DNA of 64,000 nucleotides, taken from the NCBI RefSeq assembly GCF_025753855.1, contig NZ_JAOWPT010000002.1, forward strand, positions 372,001 to 436,000, given 5' to 3'. A program made the translations under genes and the position numbers. Below, in pieces: positions 12,228-21,577 of this stretch (positions are counted from its first letter, which is position 1; every line of letters begins with the position of its first letter). Source of the DNA: Mesorhizobium sp. ZC-5 (GTDB lineage: Bacteria > Pseudomonadota > Alphaproteobacteria > Rhizobiales > Rhizobiaceae). Below the pieces are notes generated by a model, which was not told where the DNA came from, ran no database searches, and worked only from the letters and a program-made list of their open reading frames with translations.

Positions 12228-12818
12228 ATGGCAGCTAGGATACTGGTATTCGCGGGCTCGATCCGGACCGGCGCCTACAGCGGCAAGACCGCCGACGCGG
12301 CGATGAAGGAACTTGCCGAGCAAGGCGCCGAGGTGACGCGCATCTCGCTTGGCGATTATCCGCTGCCGATCATGGACCAGGATCTCGAGAAGGAAGAAGG
12401 CGTTCCCGAAAACGCCTACAGGTTGGGCCGCCTGATCGCCGCCCACGACGGCATGCTGATCTGCAGCCCGGAATACAACGCGTCGATCCCGCCGCTGCTG
12501 AAGAACGCCCTCGACTGGGTCAGCCGCATCCGCAAGGATGGCGGGCGGCCATTCAAGCCCTTCGAGGGCAAGGTCGCCGGGTTGTGTTCTTCGTCGGACG
12601 GGGCTTTCGCTGGCGCCCGAGGTCTCTATCATCTGCGCGCGGTGCTGATGCATTGCCAGGTAGAAATCATCACGCCGCAATGTTCGATCGCGCGAGCCAG
12701 CGAAGCGTTCGACCAAGATGGCGAGCTCAAGGAAGAGCATTCGAAAAAATCGATGGCGACGGTGTGCCGGACGCTGATCGAACGCGCAAGCATGCTGTCG
12801 ACGAGGATCGAAGGGTGA
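12228..12818 (+). CDS. NADPH-dependent FMN reductase
   Basis: A 196-residue flavodoxin-fold reductase using FMN or a quinone. The FMN phosphate loop is FAGSIRTGAYSGK near the N-terminus, and the signature SPEYNASIPPLLKNALDWVSR is characteristic of the FMN_red family. The ATG at 12228 follows a GGGAGA ribosome-binding site. Its TGA overlaps the GTG start of the following phosphatase gene, so the two are translationally coupled and lead into pyrF. Confidence 0.9.
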   Translation: MAARILVFAGSIRTGAYSGKTADAAMKELAEQGAEVTRISLGDYPLPIMDQDLEKEEGVPENAYRLGRLIAAHDGMLICSPEYNASIPPLLKNALDWVSRIRKDGGRPFKPFEGKVAGLCSSSDGAFAGARGLYHLRAVLMHCQVEIITPQCSIARASEAFDQDGELKEEHSKKSMATVCRTLIERASMLSTRIEG

Positions 12819-13402
12819 TCGGCTACTATCTCACCCATCCGCAGGTGGTGATCGATCCCCAGGTTCCGGTCCCCGATTGGGGGCTCTCCGATGTCGGGCG
12901 GGCCAGGCTGACGGCGATCGCCGGGCGCGACTGGGTCCGCTCGCTCGGCCACGTTTTCGCCAGCACCGAAAAGAAGGCGATCGAAGGAGCGAAGATCATC
13001 GCCACCGCGGCTAGCTGCCGGGTCGAGACCGTGGAAGAAATGGGCGAGAACGACCGCTCCGCGACGGGCTTCCTGCCGCCGCCCGAATTCGAAAAGGCCG
13101 CCGACTGGTTCTTCGCCAACCCGTCGCAAAGTTTTCACGGCTGGGAAACCGCCGATGCGGCGCAGGCACGCATCGCTTCAGCGGTGGAAGCCGCGATCGC
13201 CCGAAGCTCCCGCGACAGGCCCGTCGCCTTCGTCGGGCATGGCGGTGTCGGCACGCTGCTGAAATGCCATCTCGGCGGGCTGCCGATCTCTCGCATTCGC
13301 GATCAGCCGGGCGGCGGTGGCAACGTTTTCGCGTTTGGGCTTTCGGATCGGCGCCTGCTGTGCGATTGGACGCCTGTCGAAATCTTCGAGGGGAAATTCT
13401 GA
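12815..13402 (+). CDS. Histidine phosphatase family protein
   Basis: A 195-residue protein of the phosphoglycerate mutase-like superfamily. The fold is recognisable ([51 protein letters not shown]). The usual N-terminal RHG motif is replaced by LTHPQ, so the histidine is present but without the preceding arginine. The late His in VGHGG is kept. GTG at 12815 overlaps the previous stop and its own TGA overlaps the pyrF ATG. Activity is therefore uncertain. Confidence 0.8.
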   Translation: MIGYYLTHPQVVIDPQVPVPDWGLSDVGRARLTAIAGRDWVRSLGHVFASTEKKAIEGAKIIATAASCRVETVEEMGENDRSATGFLPPPEFEKAADWFFANPSQSFHGWETADAAQARIASAVEAAIARSSRDRPVAFVGHGGVGTLLKCHLGGLPISRIRDQPGGGGNVFAFGLSDRRLLCDWTPVEIFEGKF

Positions 13403-14100
13403 TGGCTGGAGACACCATGCGCGACCGCCTGATCGTCGGTCTCGACGTGCCGACACTGGCCGAGGCCGAAAAGGTGGTCCGCGAACTCGACGGCACGGTT
13501 TCGTTCTACAAGATTGGCTACCAGCTTGCCTTCGCCGGAGGCCTCGATTTCGCCCGCGAGCTGGCGAGCGGCGGCACCAGGGTATTCCTCGACATGAAGT
13601 TGCTCGACATCGACAATACGGTGGGGAAAGGTGTCGAGAATATCGTCAAGATGGGCGTCACCATGCTGACCCTGCATGCCTATCCCAAGGCGATGAAGGC
13701 CGCTGTCGAGGCAGCGAAGGGCAGCAAATTATGCCTGCTGGGTGTTACCGTGCTGACGTCCATGGACGAGCAGGATCTCATCGAGACCGGTTACGAATAC
13801 GATCCGCATACGCTGGTGCTGCGGCGCTCCGAGCAGGCGCTTCACGCCGGCATGGGCGGTATCGTCTGCTCAGCGAGTGAGGCGGCGGCGGTGCGCAAGG
13901 TTGTCGGCGCCGATATGGCCGTCGTGACCCCTGGCATACGCCCGGCGGGCAGCGACCGTGGCGACCAGAAGCGCGTGGTTACCCCGACGGATGCGATCCG
14001 GGCCGGCGCCAGTCACCTGGTCGTCGCGCGGCCGATCGTGTCAGCAGCCGACCGGAAGGCGGCAGCGCAGGCCATTCTTGACGAAATGCAGGCTGCGTAG
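13402..14100 (+). CDS. pyrF: Orotidine-5'-phosphate decarboxylase
   Basis: A 232-residue TIM-barrel enzyme that converts OMP to UMP, the last step of de novo pyrimidine synthesis. Motifs are GLDVPT at the N-terminus, the catalytic D-x-K-x-x-D stretch [11 protein letters not shown], and the phosphate-binding end TPGIRPAGS and GRPI-like VARPIV. The ATG overlaps the stop of the phosphatase gene (TGATG). The frame is open further upstream, but only this ATG gives the family N-terminus. Confidence 0.96.
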   Translation: MAGDTMRDRLIVGLDVPTLAEAEKVVRELDGTVSFYKIGYQLAFAGGLDFARELASGGTRVFLDMKLLDIDNTVGKGVENIVKMGVTMLTLHAYPKAMKAAVEAAKGSKLCLLGVTVLTSMDEQDLIETGYEYDPHTLVLRRSEQALHAGMGGIVCSASEAAAVRKVVGADMAVVTPGIRPAGSDRGDQKRVVTPTDAIRAGASHLVVARPIVSAADRKAAAQAILDEMQAA

Positions 14101-14137
14101 AGCGGCAACAGCTTTCGGAAGTTCCACGGAGAGAGAA

Positions 14138-14425
14138 ATGCCAAAAGGATACTGGATCGCCCGCGTCGATGTGCGCGACCCCGAAGGCTACAAGGACTAT
14201 GTCGCCACGGCCAAGCCTGCTTTCGAGCGGTTCGGTGCAAATTTCCTTGCCCGCGGCGGCGCCCACGAAAAGGTCGAGGGACCCGGACGTGCCCGCAACG
14301 TGATCATCGAATTTCCGTCATTCGACGCTGCGCGCGATTGCTACAACTCGAAAGAGTATCAAGCGGCGAAGGCAATCCGCCAGCAATTCGCCGACGGCGA
14401 GATTGTGCTGGTCGAAGGCGCTTGA
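14138..14425 (+). CDS. DUF1330 domain protein
   Basis: A 95-residue protein of the dimeric ferredoxin-like DUF1330 family, which has no assigned reaction. The recognisable parts are YWIARVDVRDPEGYKDYV near the N-terminus, FLARGGAHEKVEG in the middle, and IIEFPSFDAARDCYNS followed by YQAAKAIR. A GGAGAGAGAA ribosome-binding site precedes the ATG. It lies between pyrF and an acetyltransferase gene with small gaps, suggesting a shared transcript. Confidence 0.9.
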   Translation: MPKGYWIARVDVRDPEGYKDYVATAKPAFERFGANFLARGGAHEKVEGPGRARNVIIEFPSFDAARDCYNSKEYQAAKAIRQQFADGEIVLVEGA

Positions 14426-14429
14426 GCCA

Positions 14430-14954
14430 GTGATCCGAACGCTGCCTGGCTATCTCATCCGCATGCGCGTTGCGGCGGACGATCCGGCGCTGGTGGGGGT
14501 GGAAAACCGGGCATCGGAGTTGTTCCGCGATCACGGACTTCCCGATGTCGTCGACGCGTCGATCCCCGACGTTGCTGTCTTGCGCGCCATGATGGCCGGG
14601 CAAAAGGTCTGGGTAGCGACCGATAAAGCCGGCCATCCGGCGGGCTTTGCGGTTGCCGGCGCGATCGATGGATATCTTCATCTCAGGGAACTGTCCGTTG
14701 ACCCTGCTCATGGCCGCAAGGGGGTTGGTACGGCGCTGGTCGAAACCGTTGTCGCCGAAGCGCGGGCCGGAAACTTCGCGGGAACGAGCCTGACGACATT
14801 TCGCGACGTTCCCTTCAACGCGCCATTTTATGCCCGGCTCGGGTTTGCCGTGCTGCCGCTCGATGCCGCGCCGGCTGCCCTGAAAGCCCAGTTTTCGTCC
14901 GAAATGCCGCCCGGCATCGATCCGGAATCTCGCGTTCTCATGCTTCGCCAGTGA
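14430..14954 (+). CDS. GNAT family N-acetyltransferase
   Basis: A 174-residue acetyl-CoA-dependent acyltransferase. The acetyl-CoA binding motif A is visible as LRELSVDPAHGRKGVGTALVETVV, followed by the motif B region FNAPFYARLGFAVL. The GTG at 14430 comes five bases after the previous stop; an ATG at 14463 would shorten the protein by 11 residues. The acceptor substrate cannot be told from sequence. Confidence 0.87.
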   Translation: MIRTLPGYLIRMRVAADDPALVGVENRASELFRDHGLPDVVDASIPDVAVLRAMMAGQKVWVATDKAGHPAGFAVAGAIDGYLHLRELSVDPAHGRKGVGTALVETVVAEARAGNFAGTSLTTFRDVPFNAPFYARLGFAVLPLDAAPAALKAQFSSEMPPGIDPESRVLMLRQ

Positions 14955-14968
14955 AGGGTGGTGAGATC

Positions 14969-14994
14969 GACCGTTAACGGTCTTTGGACCAAAG
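14969..14994. promoter_or_regulatory. Two adjacent perfect palindromes after the GNAT gene
   Basis: GACCGTTAACGGTC (14969-14982) is a perfect 14-base palindrome. It shares its last base with CTTTGGACCAAAG (14982-14994), which has two 6-base arms around a single A. They begin 15 bases after the GNAT stop and about 125 bases before phaZ. They could be operators or an RNA structure; there is no T-run for a terminator. Confidence 0.4.
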
Positions 14995-15020
14995 CATGAG
15001 ATGACAGTTACGTGACGGCA

Positions 15021-15062
15021 GTATTGCATCGCAGCAAATCGATGTTAGCTTTGTTGCAATAC
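15021..15062. promoter_or_regulatory. TTGC/GCAA-rich inverted repeat upstream of phaZ
   Basis: GTATTGCA at 15021-15028 is matched in inverted form by TGCAATAC at 15055-15062. Extra TTGC and GCAA half-sites lie between them. The element ends 56 bases before the phaZ ATG. PhaR-type regulators of PHB metabolism bind TGC/GCA-rich palindromes, so this is a reasonable candidate operator, but the identity of the binder is inference. Confidence 0.4.
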
Positions 15063-15117
15063 AACATGGTCTCGGACGGATTCGATCCTCGAAACCGCCG
15101 CCGGCCGCGGAGTTCGG

Positions 15118-16395
15118 ATGTTTTATCAGCTGTATGAACTCAACCATGCGTCGCTGCAGCCCGTACGGGCTTATGCCGACTCGGTGAGGCTGCTCTACAC
15201 CAACCCGCTCAATCCTTTTTCGCACACCGCCTGGGGGCGCTCAGTGGCGGCCATGGCGGAACTGTTCGAGCGAACCACGCGGCGTTACGGCAAACCGCGC
15301 TTCGACCTGCCGAAAACCACCGTCGACTGGAAATCCGTCGATGTGAAGGAAAGGATCGCCTGGTCGCGGCCCTTCTGCAATCTGATTAATTTCGAGCGGG
15401 CGCTGCCCGCCAGCCGCCGGCGCGATCCGAAGCTGTTGATCGTTGCGCCGATGTCGGGCCACTACGCTACGCTGCTGCGCGGCACGGTCGAGGCCATGCT
15501 GCCGCATGCCGACGTGTATATCACCGACTGGACGGACGCCCGGATGGTGCCGTTATCGGACGGCAAGTTCGATCTCGACGACTATATCGACTACGTCATC
15601 GACATGCTCCACGCGCTGGGGCCCGACACGCATGTGATGGCCGTGTGTCAGCCGTCGGTTCCGGTTCTGGCGGCGGCTGCCGTCATGGAAGCGCGCGGCG
15701 ACCGCTGTGCCCCTTCCACCATGACCCTGATGGGCGGACCCATCGACACGCGGCGCAATCCGACCGCAGTCAACACGCTTGCCGAAGAGAAGGGGATCGA
15801 CTGGTTCCGCGACAACGCCATCATGCAGGTGCCGTGGCCGAACCCCGGCTTCATGCGCGACGTCTATCCGGGCTTCCTGCAGCTCTCGGGCTTCATGAGC
15901 ATGAATCTCGACCGCCATATCATCGCCCACAAGGATTTCTTCATGCACCTTGTGAAGCACGACGGCGACAATGCCGAGAAGCACCGTGATTTCTACGACG
16001 AATATCTCGCCGTGATGGACCTGACCGCCGAGTTCTACCTGCAGACCGTCGATACCGTATTCGTTCGCCATGCCTTGCCGAAGGGCGAGATGAAGCACCG
16101 CGGCGAGCCGGTCGACCCCTCCGTCATCCGGAACGTGGCGCTGTTCACGGTCGAAGGCGAGAACGACGACATTTCCGGCGTCGGCCAGACCCAGGCGGCG
16201 CACACGCTGTGCACCAACATTCCGGCCGACATGCGCGCGCATTACCTGCAGCCGGCGGTCGGCCACTATGGTGTCTTCAACGGCTCGCGCTTCAGGTCTG
16301 AGATTGTGCCGCGCATCGTCGACTTCATGACAAGCTACGGCCGCGAAAACCGCGTTCCGGTCAAGCCACGCATCGTTCACTCTGCCCGGGCGTGA
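15118..16395 (+). CDS. phaZ: Intracellular polyhydroxyalkanoate depolymerase
   Basis: A 425-residue depolymerase that mobilises stored poly-3-hydroxybutyrate granules. It starts MFYQLYELNHASLQP, as intracellular PhaZ proteins do, and carries the nucleophile motif VCQPSVPVLAA with Cys177 in place of a lipase serine. A PHB depolymerase C-terminal domain covers roughly the second half, with the likely catalytic His in VGHYGVFNG. No signal peptide is present, so it acts in the cytoplasm. It appears monocistronic with a 163-base upstream region rich in palindromes. Confidence 0.92.
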   Translation: MFYQLYELNHASLQPVRAYADSVRLLYTNPLNPFSHTAWGRSVAAMAELFERTTRRYGKPRFDLPKTTVDWKSVDVKERIAWSRPFCNLINFERALPASRRRDPKLLIVAPMSGHYATLLRGTVEAMLPHADVYITDWTDARMVPLSDGKFDLDDYIDYVIDMLHALGPDTHVMAVCQPSVPVLAAAAVMEARGDRCAPSTMTLMGGPIDTRRNPTAVNTLAEEKGIDWFRDNAIMQVPWPNPGFMRDVYPGFLQLSGFMSMNLDRHIIAHKDFFMHLVKHDGDNAEKHRDFYDEYLAVMDLTAEFYLQTVDTVFVRHALPKGEMKHRGEPVDPSVIRNVALFTVEGENDDISGVGQTQAAHTLCTNIPADMRAHYLQPAVGHYGVFNGSRFRSEIVPRIVDFMTSYGRENRVPVKPRIVHSARA

Positions 16396-16495
16396 TCGCA
16401 CGCCAATGTGTGGCTGCAGCGCAACGCGTGCCGCGGAAGTAACCATTCCAATAGATCGTTGCCTCCCTTGAATTGACAGGACCGGCAGCTCGACC

Positions 16496-16511
16496 TTAAC
16501 CTTTTGTTAAC
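16496..16511 (+). promoter_or_regulatory. Perfect CtrA box, overlapping a 16-base palindrome
   Basis: TTAACCTTTTGTTAAC matches the full CtrA consensus TTAA-N7-TTAAC. It ends 26 bases before the ATG of the cysteine peptidase gene. The overlapping stretch 16501-16516, CTTTTGTTAACAAAAG, is also a perfect palindrome. The box suggests cell-cycle control by CtrA. Confidence 0.6.
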
Positions 16512-16537
16512 AAAAGCGGGTGGTCGGGACAGGCGGA

Positions 16538-17146
16538 ATGATTTCCACACCGGGACAGCGATTTGCACGGGGCGTCGGAATGGCGATCGCCCTGCTTTTT
16601 GCAATTCCCGCAGTCCAAGCCTCGGAGCTGATGCACACCGGCGGCCTGACATCGCAGCCGATAGGCCACTTCGAATTCTGCAAATCCAATCCGGGCGAGT
16701 GCGCGGTCCGCTCAGCAGACGGCGGCCCGGAGCACATGACCGGAAAACTCTGGCGGCAGCTGGCCAGCGTAAACCTGTCGGTCAACGACAGCATCAAGCC
16801 GATGAACGATTTCGATATTTACGGCAAGGACGAGGTCTGGGCCTATCCTGACGGTTTCGGCGACTGCGAAGACTACGTGCTGGAGAAGCGCCGTATCCTG
16901 ATGAACAGCGGCATTTCACTTTCCAACCTGCTGATCACCGTCGTGCGCAAGCCCGACGGTGAGGGGCATGCCGTGCTGACGGTGCGTACCGATAAGGGTG
17001 ATTTTGTTCTCGACAACCTCGCCGCCGCTGTAAAGCTCTGGGACGAAACCGGCTACCGCTATCTGAAGCGGCAGGCCAGCGACCACACAGGGCGCTGGGT
17101 TTCGATCCGCGACGGCGAAAACACCATGGTCGGTGCCGTTCGGTAA
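16538..17146 (+). CDS. Bacterial transglutaminase-like cysteine peptidase (BTLCP)
   Basis: A 202-residue exported protein of the BTLCP family. An N-terminal signal peptide (MAIALLFAIPAVQASE) indicates export to the periplasm. The catalytic triad is visible: Cys in FGDCEDYVLEKR, His in GEGHAVLTV and Asp in DFVLDNL. Relatives such as LapG cleave surface adhesins under c-di-GMP control, but no LapD partner lies next to it. The start at 16538 follows an AGGCGGA ribosome-binding site; a GTG at 16520 is an alternative. A CtrA box lies directly upstream. Confidence 0.88.
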   Translation: MISTPGQRFARGVGMAIALLFAIPAVQASELMHTGGLTSQPIGHFEFCKSNPGECAVRSADGGPEHMTGKLWRQLASVNLSVNDSIKPMNDFDIYGKDEVWAYPDGFGDCEDYVLEKRRILMNSGISLSNLLITVVRKPDGEGHAVLTVRTDKGDFVLDNLAAAVKLWDETGYRYLKRQASDHTGRWVSIRDGENTMVGAVR

Positions 17147-17198
17147 CGGCCGATAGTTCTTCTCCTATCGTTGAAAACGCCCGCCAACGCTGTTCGCG

Positions 17199-18731
17199 CT
17201 ATGCCGCCTGCTGTGCCAGTCTTTCGCCCGACATGCGGTAGGAAATCGCTTCCGCGAGATGAATGCGGCCGACCGTCTCGACACCGTCGAGGTCGGCAAG
17301 CGTACGTGCCACCTTGAGCACGCGGTGATAGGCGCGCGCCGAAAAGCCCATCTTCTCGCTGGCGTCGCGCAGCAGCGACATGCCCGCGGCGTCGGGTGAC
17401 GCGATCTCCTCGACAAGCGCCGTGGCGCAATGCGCGTTTGTGGTCGACGCGCAGCCGAGCCGTTCGTAACGTTCGCGCTGGATCGACCGGGCGCGGGCAA
17501 CACGCAGTGCGACGGTAGCGCTGGTTTCGGATTTCGCCGGGCGGATCAGGTCGACAGCGGAAACGGCGGGCACCTCGATCCTGAGATCGATGCGGTCGAG
17601 CAGCGGTCCCGAAATCCGCGCCTGATAGTCGGAGAGGCAGCGCGGACCGCGCGCGCAGCGGTAGCCAGGCTCGCCCGCCATGCCGCAGCGGCACGGGTTC
17701 ATCGCCGCGACGAGCTGGATGCGGGCCGGATAGGTGACGCGATGGTTCGCTCGCGCGATCATGCATTCGCCAGCCTCGAGCGGCTGGCGGAGTGAATCGA
17801 GCACCGCCGGCGAGAATTCCGGAAACTCGTCGAGGAAAAGTACGCCGTGATGGGCGAGCGACACCTCGCCGGGGCGTATGCGCAGGCCGCCGCCAACCAT
17901 CGCCGCCATCGATGCCGAATGATGCGGCGCCCGGAACGGCCGTCGGTCGGTCAGCTTGCCGCCGGCCAGTTCGCCGGCGATCGAGGCGACCATCGAGACT
18001 TCCAGCAATTCCCTGGGCGCGAGCGGCGGCAGGATCGACGGCAGCCGCTGCGCCAGCATCGATTTGCCGGAACCGGGCGGACCGACCATCAGCAGATTGT
18101 GGCCGCCCGCCGCCGCCACTTCCAGTGCCCGCTTGGCGCTCTCCTGGCCCTTGATGTCGGCGAGATCCGGCAGGTCCCGCGCCGGTGCATGGATACTTGC
18201 TTCCGGCCTCGAAAGGACCTGCGTGCCGCGAAAATGATTGGCGACGGCGATCAGGCTGCGCGGCGCCAGTATGTCGAATTCGGGACCTGCCCAGGCCGCC
18301 TCCGGTCCCGATCCATGCGGGCAGATCAGCCCCTTGCCGAGTGCGTTGGCGCCGATCGCGGCTGGCAGCGCGCCGGCAACAGGGGCGATTGTTCCGTCCA
18401 GCGACAGTTCTCCGAGCACCACATAGTCGCCCAGGGCGTCGCCGGGAATCGCGCCAAGCCCGGCCATCAGGCAGAGCGCGATCGGGAGATCGTAGTGGCT
18501 GCCTTCCTTGGGAAGGTCGGCGGGCGCGAGGTTGACGGTTACCTTCTTGGCCGGCATCGACAGGCCCGACGCATGCAGCGCGGCCTGCACTCGCTCACGG
18601 CTCTCGGCGACCGCTTTGTCGGGAAGCCCGACGATCTGCATGCCGGCCTTGCCGGGTGCGATCATCACCTGCACATCGACGGGTACGGCCTCGATGCCCT
18701 GAAACGCGACAGTCCGCACCCGCGAAACCAT
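17199..18731 (-). CDS. comM: YifB/ComM-family Mg-chelatase-like AAA+ ATPase
   Basis: A 510-residue AAA+ ATPase. Domains are an N-terminal Lon-like ChlI fold (VAFQGIEAVPVDVQVMIAPG, SRERVQAAL), the ATPase with Walker A GPPGSGKSML and Walker B LFLDEFPEF, and a C-terminal Mg-chelatase helical domain. ComM is a helicase that promotes branch migration during natural transformation. The start at 18731 is fixed by a GGAGGGGG ribosome-binding site four bases upstream. gshB lies upstream on the same strand. Confidence 0.93.
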   Translation of the reverse strand: MVSRVRTVAFQGIEAVPVDVQVMIAPGKAGMQIVGLPDKAVAESRERVQAALHASGLSMPAKKVTVNLAPADLPKEGSHYDLPIALCLMAGLGAIPGDALGDYVVLGELSLDGTIAPVAGALPAAIGANALGKGLICPHGSGPEAAWAGPEFDILAPRSLIAVANHFRGTQVLSRPEASIHAPARDLPDLADIKGQESAKRALEVAAAGGHNLLMVGPPGSGKSMLAQRLPSILPPLAPRELLEVSMVASIAGELAGGKLTDRRPFRAPHHSASMAAMVGGGLRIRPGEVSLAHHGVLFLDEFPEFSPAVLDSLRQPLEAGECMIARANHRVTYPARIQLVAAMNPCRCGMAGEPGYRCARGPRCLSDYQARISGPLLDRIDLRIEVPAVSAVDLIRPAKSETSATVALRVARARSIQRERYERLGCASTTNAHCATALVEEIASPDAAGMSLLRDASEKMGFSARAYHRVLKVARTLADLDGVETVGRIHLAEAISYRMSGERLAQQAA

Positions 18732-18913
18732 GCTGCCCCCTCCATCCCGAATGCGCCCGCCACGCGGAAGGGCGCCCCTCGGGTCAGAGACAAGCACAAT
18801 TCTCGATAACGTTCAAGAACAATACAGGAACAAATTATCGAATTCAGTGCAGGCGGATTGCAGGAGCCGATAGGCAAGAACAGCCAGGGAATTGAACCGT
18901 AGAGCGACGGACT

Positions 18914-19855
18914 TTACGCGCGCTTTGCTTCCACGGCGTCCCAGAACAGCGCCGCGATGTCGGCGCCGCCGAATTTCCTCACCTCGCGCACGCCGGTCGG
19001 CGAGGTCACGTTGATTTCGGTCATGTAGTCGCCGATGACGTCTATGCCGACGAGGATGAAGCCCCGTTCTTTGAGCGAGGGGCCGATGCGGGCGCAGATC
19101 TCGCGTTCGCGGTCGGTGAGCTCGGTCTTCTCGGCGCGGCCGCCGACATGCATGTTGGAACGTGAATCGTGCTCGGCCGGAACCCGGTTGATGGCGCCGA
19201 CGGGTTCGCCGTCGACCAGGATGATGCGCTTGTCGCCCTTGCGCACGTCTTTCAGATAGCGCTGCACGATGTAGGGCTCGCGGAACATCTGGCCGAACAT
19301 CTCCAGCAGCGAGGCCAGATTGCGGTCGGCTTCGTGCAGATGGAAGATGCCGGCGCCGCCATTGCCGTAGAGCGGCTTGACGATGATGTCGCCATGCTGT
19401 TTGCGGAACGCCGCGACCTCTTGCGAATCCTTGGTAATCAGGGTTTCCGGCATCAGGTCGGGAAACTCGGTGACGAAGATCTTCTCCGGGCTGTTGCGCA
19501 CCCAATTGGGATCGTTGACCACCAGCGTCTTTGGGTGAATGCGCTCCAGTATGTGGGTGGTCGTGATGTAGTTCATGTCGAAAGGCGGGTCCTGCCTGAG
19601 CAGGATCACGTCCATTTCGGAAAGGTCGGTGCGGATCGGCTCGCCGAGCGTGTAGTGGTCGCCCTTCACGTCACGCACCTGCATTTCCTCGATCCTGGCA
19701 AAGACCTTGCCGTCGACGAGCGAGAGCCGGTCGGGCGTATAGTGGAACAGCTTGTGACCACGCCGCTGCGCTTCCAGCGACAGGGCGAAGCTGGTGTCGC
19801 CGGCAATTGAAACGGTCGATATGTGGTCCATCTGCACGGCGACTTTGAGCGGCAT
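18914..19855 (-). CDS. gshB: Glutathione synthetase
   Basis: A 313-residue ATP-grasp enzyme that joins gamma-glutamylcysteine and glycine to make glutathione. The N-terminal domain ([22 protein letters not shown]) matches the GshB family, and the ATP-grasp core includes [13 protein letters not shown] and the ligand region [23 protein letters not shown]. The ATG at 19855 has a GGAGAA ribosome-binding site, and the extra ten upstream codons are unlikely to be translated. It lies upstream of comM on the same strand. Confidence 0.95.
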   Translation of the reverse strand: MPLKVAVQMDHISTVSIAGDTSFALSLEAQRRGHKLFHYTPDRLSLVDGKVFARIEEMQVRDVKGDHYTLGEPIRTDLSEMDVILLRQDPPFDMNYITTTHILERIHPKTLVVNDPNWVRNSPEKIFVTEFPDLMPETLITKDSQEVAAFRKQHGDIIVKPLYGNGGAGIFHLHEADRNLASLLEMFGQMFREPYIVQRYLKDVRKGDKRIILVDGEPVGAINRVPAEHDSRSNMHVGGRAEKTELTDREREICARIGPSLKERGFILVGIDVIGDYMTEINVTSPTGVREVRKFGGADIAALFWDAVEAKRA

Positions 19856-20068
19856 GGGGTTCTCCGATTCTGCGCGAACAAGCATGTAGTGGTTTTGATC
19901 GCCTCACGCCATTGGTTGCGCGGATCGGCGGCCCAATTCCACGCATGCGCCCTGCCCTTGGGGCAGCATGAATAACTCTTTCGCCGGCGAATTGGGACAT
20001 AAAACGATACGTTTCATAAACGCTTGCCTGTCATGGTCACAGCGACACGCTTACCTAAGACAGGGTTT

Positions 20069-21421
20069 ATGATGCAGATGTTGTTTGGCACCGGCCAAAA
20101 CAGCAGGGAAGGTTCGGATCTAGCCTATACGGATCCATTGACCGGCCTCGGCAACCAAAGGCGGTTTGTCGACAAGGTCGACCGCCTGATCAGCGACCGT
20201 TCCGAGGATCCGGCGCCCTTCACCGTTGGCATCCTCGATCTCGACGGATTCAAGCCCATCAACGATCTGTTCGGTCACACGGCGGGCGATGACATCCTGA
20301 TCCAGGTCGCCATGCGCCTGCGGGCCGCGATGGACGGGCATTCCGCGGTGACCCGCATCGGCGCCGACGAGTTCGCCTTTCTATATCCGATGGTCTTCAG
20401 CGAGGAGGCCGCCAGCGAGAAGGCAAAGATGCTGATCGAAATTCTTTCAGCGCCTTATGATGTCGGCGAACGCACCGCGCGCCTGTCCGCCTCGGTCGGC
20501 TGCTCGTTGTTCTATTCCGGCGACGAGACAACCGAGATCCTGCTGCACAAGGCCGAGACGGCGCTCTACCAGGCGAAGCGCTCGGGCCGTGGCAAGGTCG
20601 TCGTCTACACGCGCGAAATGGAAGAGGCCGCCAAGCGCGTGACACGCATCGAGCAGGCGTTGCGCCGTGCGGTCTCGGCCGGCGAGGTCGAGCCGCATTT
20701 CCAGCCGATCGTCGACCTGAAGAACCGCCGTGTGGTCGGTTTCGAAGCGCTGGCGCGCTGGACCGATCGTGATCTCGGCTTCGTTTCGCCGGTAACCTTC
20801 ATTCCGATTGCCGAGGAGCGCGGCATCATCGGCCCGCTGTCGCAACTGGTGCTTCGCAAGGCGACGGAAGCGGCGCGCAACTGGCCGTCGGACCTGTTCC
20901 TGTCCTTCAACCTGTCGCCGTCCCAACTGGTCGACCAGAACACCGGCCTGCATATACTGGCGATCCTCGACCGCACCGGCTTCGATCCGCGGCGGCTGGA
21001 GATCGAGATCACCGAGACCGGCCTCATGACCGATCCTGCTTCGGCCGAAAAGATCGTCAACGACCTTCGCCGCGTCGGCATCAGGGTCTCGCTGGACGAT
21101 TTCGGCACCGGCCAGTCGTCCCTCGGACGCCTGCGCGAGTTCCACTTCGACAAGCTGAAGATCGACCGTGCCTTCGTATCGTCGATCCTCGACGACAGGC
21201 CCTCCGAGCACATCATCCGCGCCATCCTGGCAATGTGCGAAGGTCTCGGCATGGACGTCGTGGCGGAGGGCATCGAGGAAGAAGCGCAGGCCGACCGGCT
21301 GGTGCAGTTCGGCTGCGCCGGCGGGCAGGGTTATCTGTTCGGCAAGCCGGTCGATGCCGACGCTACGCTCGGCTATCTGCGGGACGCTTTCCGCGGCGCT
21401 TCACGCGCCAAGGCCATTTAG
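20069..21421 (+). CDS. Cytoplasmic GGDEF/EAL domain protein (c-di-GMP turnover)
   Basis: A 450-residue protein with a GGDEF domain (about 20-180) and an EAL domain (about 190-445), and no membrane or sensory domain. The diguanylate cyclase signature is GADEF (98-102), so its second glycine is alanine and activity is doubtful. The EAL phosphodiesterase is intact: EAL at 226-228, FNLSPSQL, ITETG, LDDFGTG, KIDRAF and VAEGIE. It is probably a phosphodiesterase with a regulatory GGDEF domain. The ATG at 20069 is one of three close starts, with ACAGGG as a weak ribosome-binding site. Confidence 0.9.
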   Translation: MMQMLFGTGQNSREGSDLAYTDPLTGLGNQRRFVDKVDRLISDRSEDPAPFTVGILDLDGFKPINDLFGHTAGDDILIQVAMRLRAAMDGHSAVTRIGADEFAFLYPMVFSEEAASEKAKMLIEILSAPYDVGERTARLSASVGCSLFYSGDETTEILLHKAETALYQAKRSGRGKVVVYTREMEEAAKRVTRIEQALRRAVSAGEVEPHFQPIVDLKNRRVVGFEALARWTDRDLGFVSPVTFIPIAEERGIIGPLSQLVLRKATEAARNWPSDLFLSFNLSPSQLVDQNTGLHILAILDRTGFDPRRLEIEITETGLMTDPASAEKIVNDLRRVGIRVSLDDFGTGQSSLGRLREFHFDKLKIDRAFVSSILDDRPSEHIIRAILAMCEGLGMDVVAEGIEEEAQADRLVQFGCAGGQGYLFGKPVDADATLGYLRDAFRGASRAKAI

Positions 21422-21577
21422 CCCTAACGAACTTAGCGTCGTCTCGCCGGCCATTTTTCCTTGTGATTTTGGCTCGGCCGGGTCGCCACGCCACGCTTGG
21501 TCTTGATGCTGGCTCTGCCGCGTGTCATGCACACCGCCGTTGATCTTCCATCACCGCGAACGAGACGAGATCCCGCC

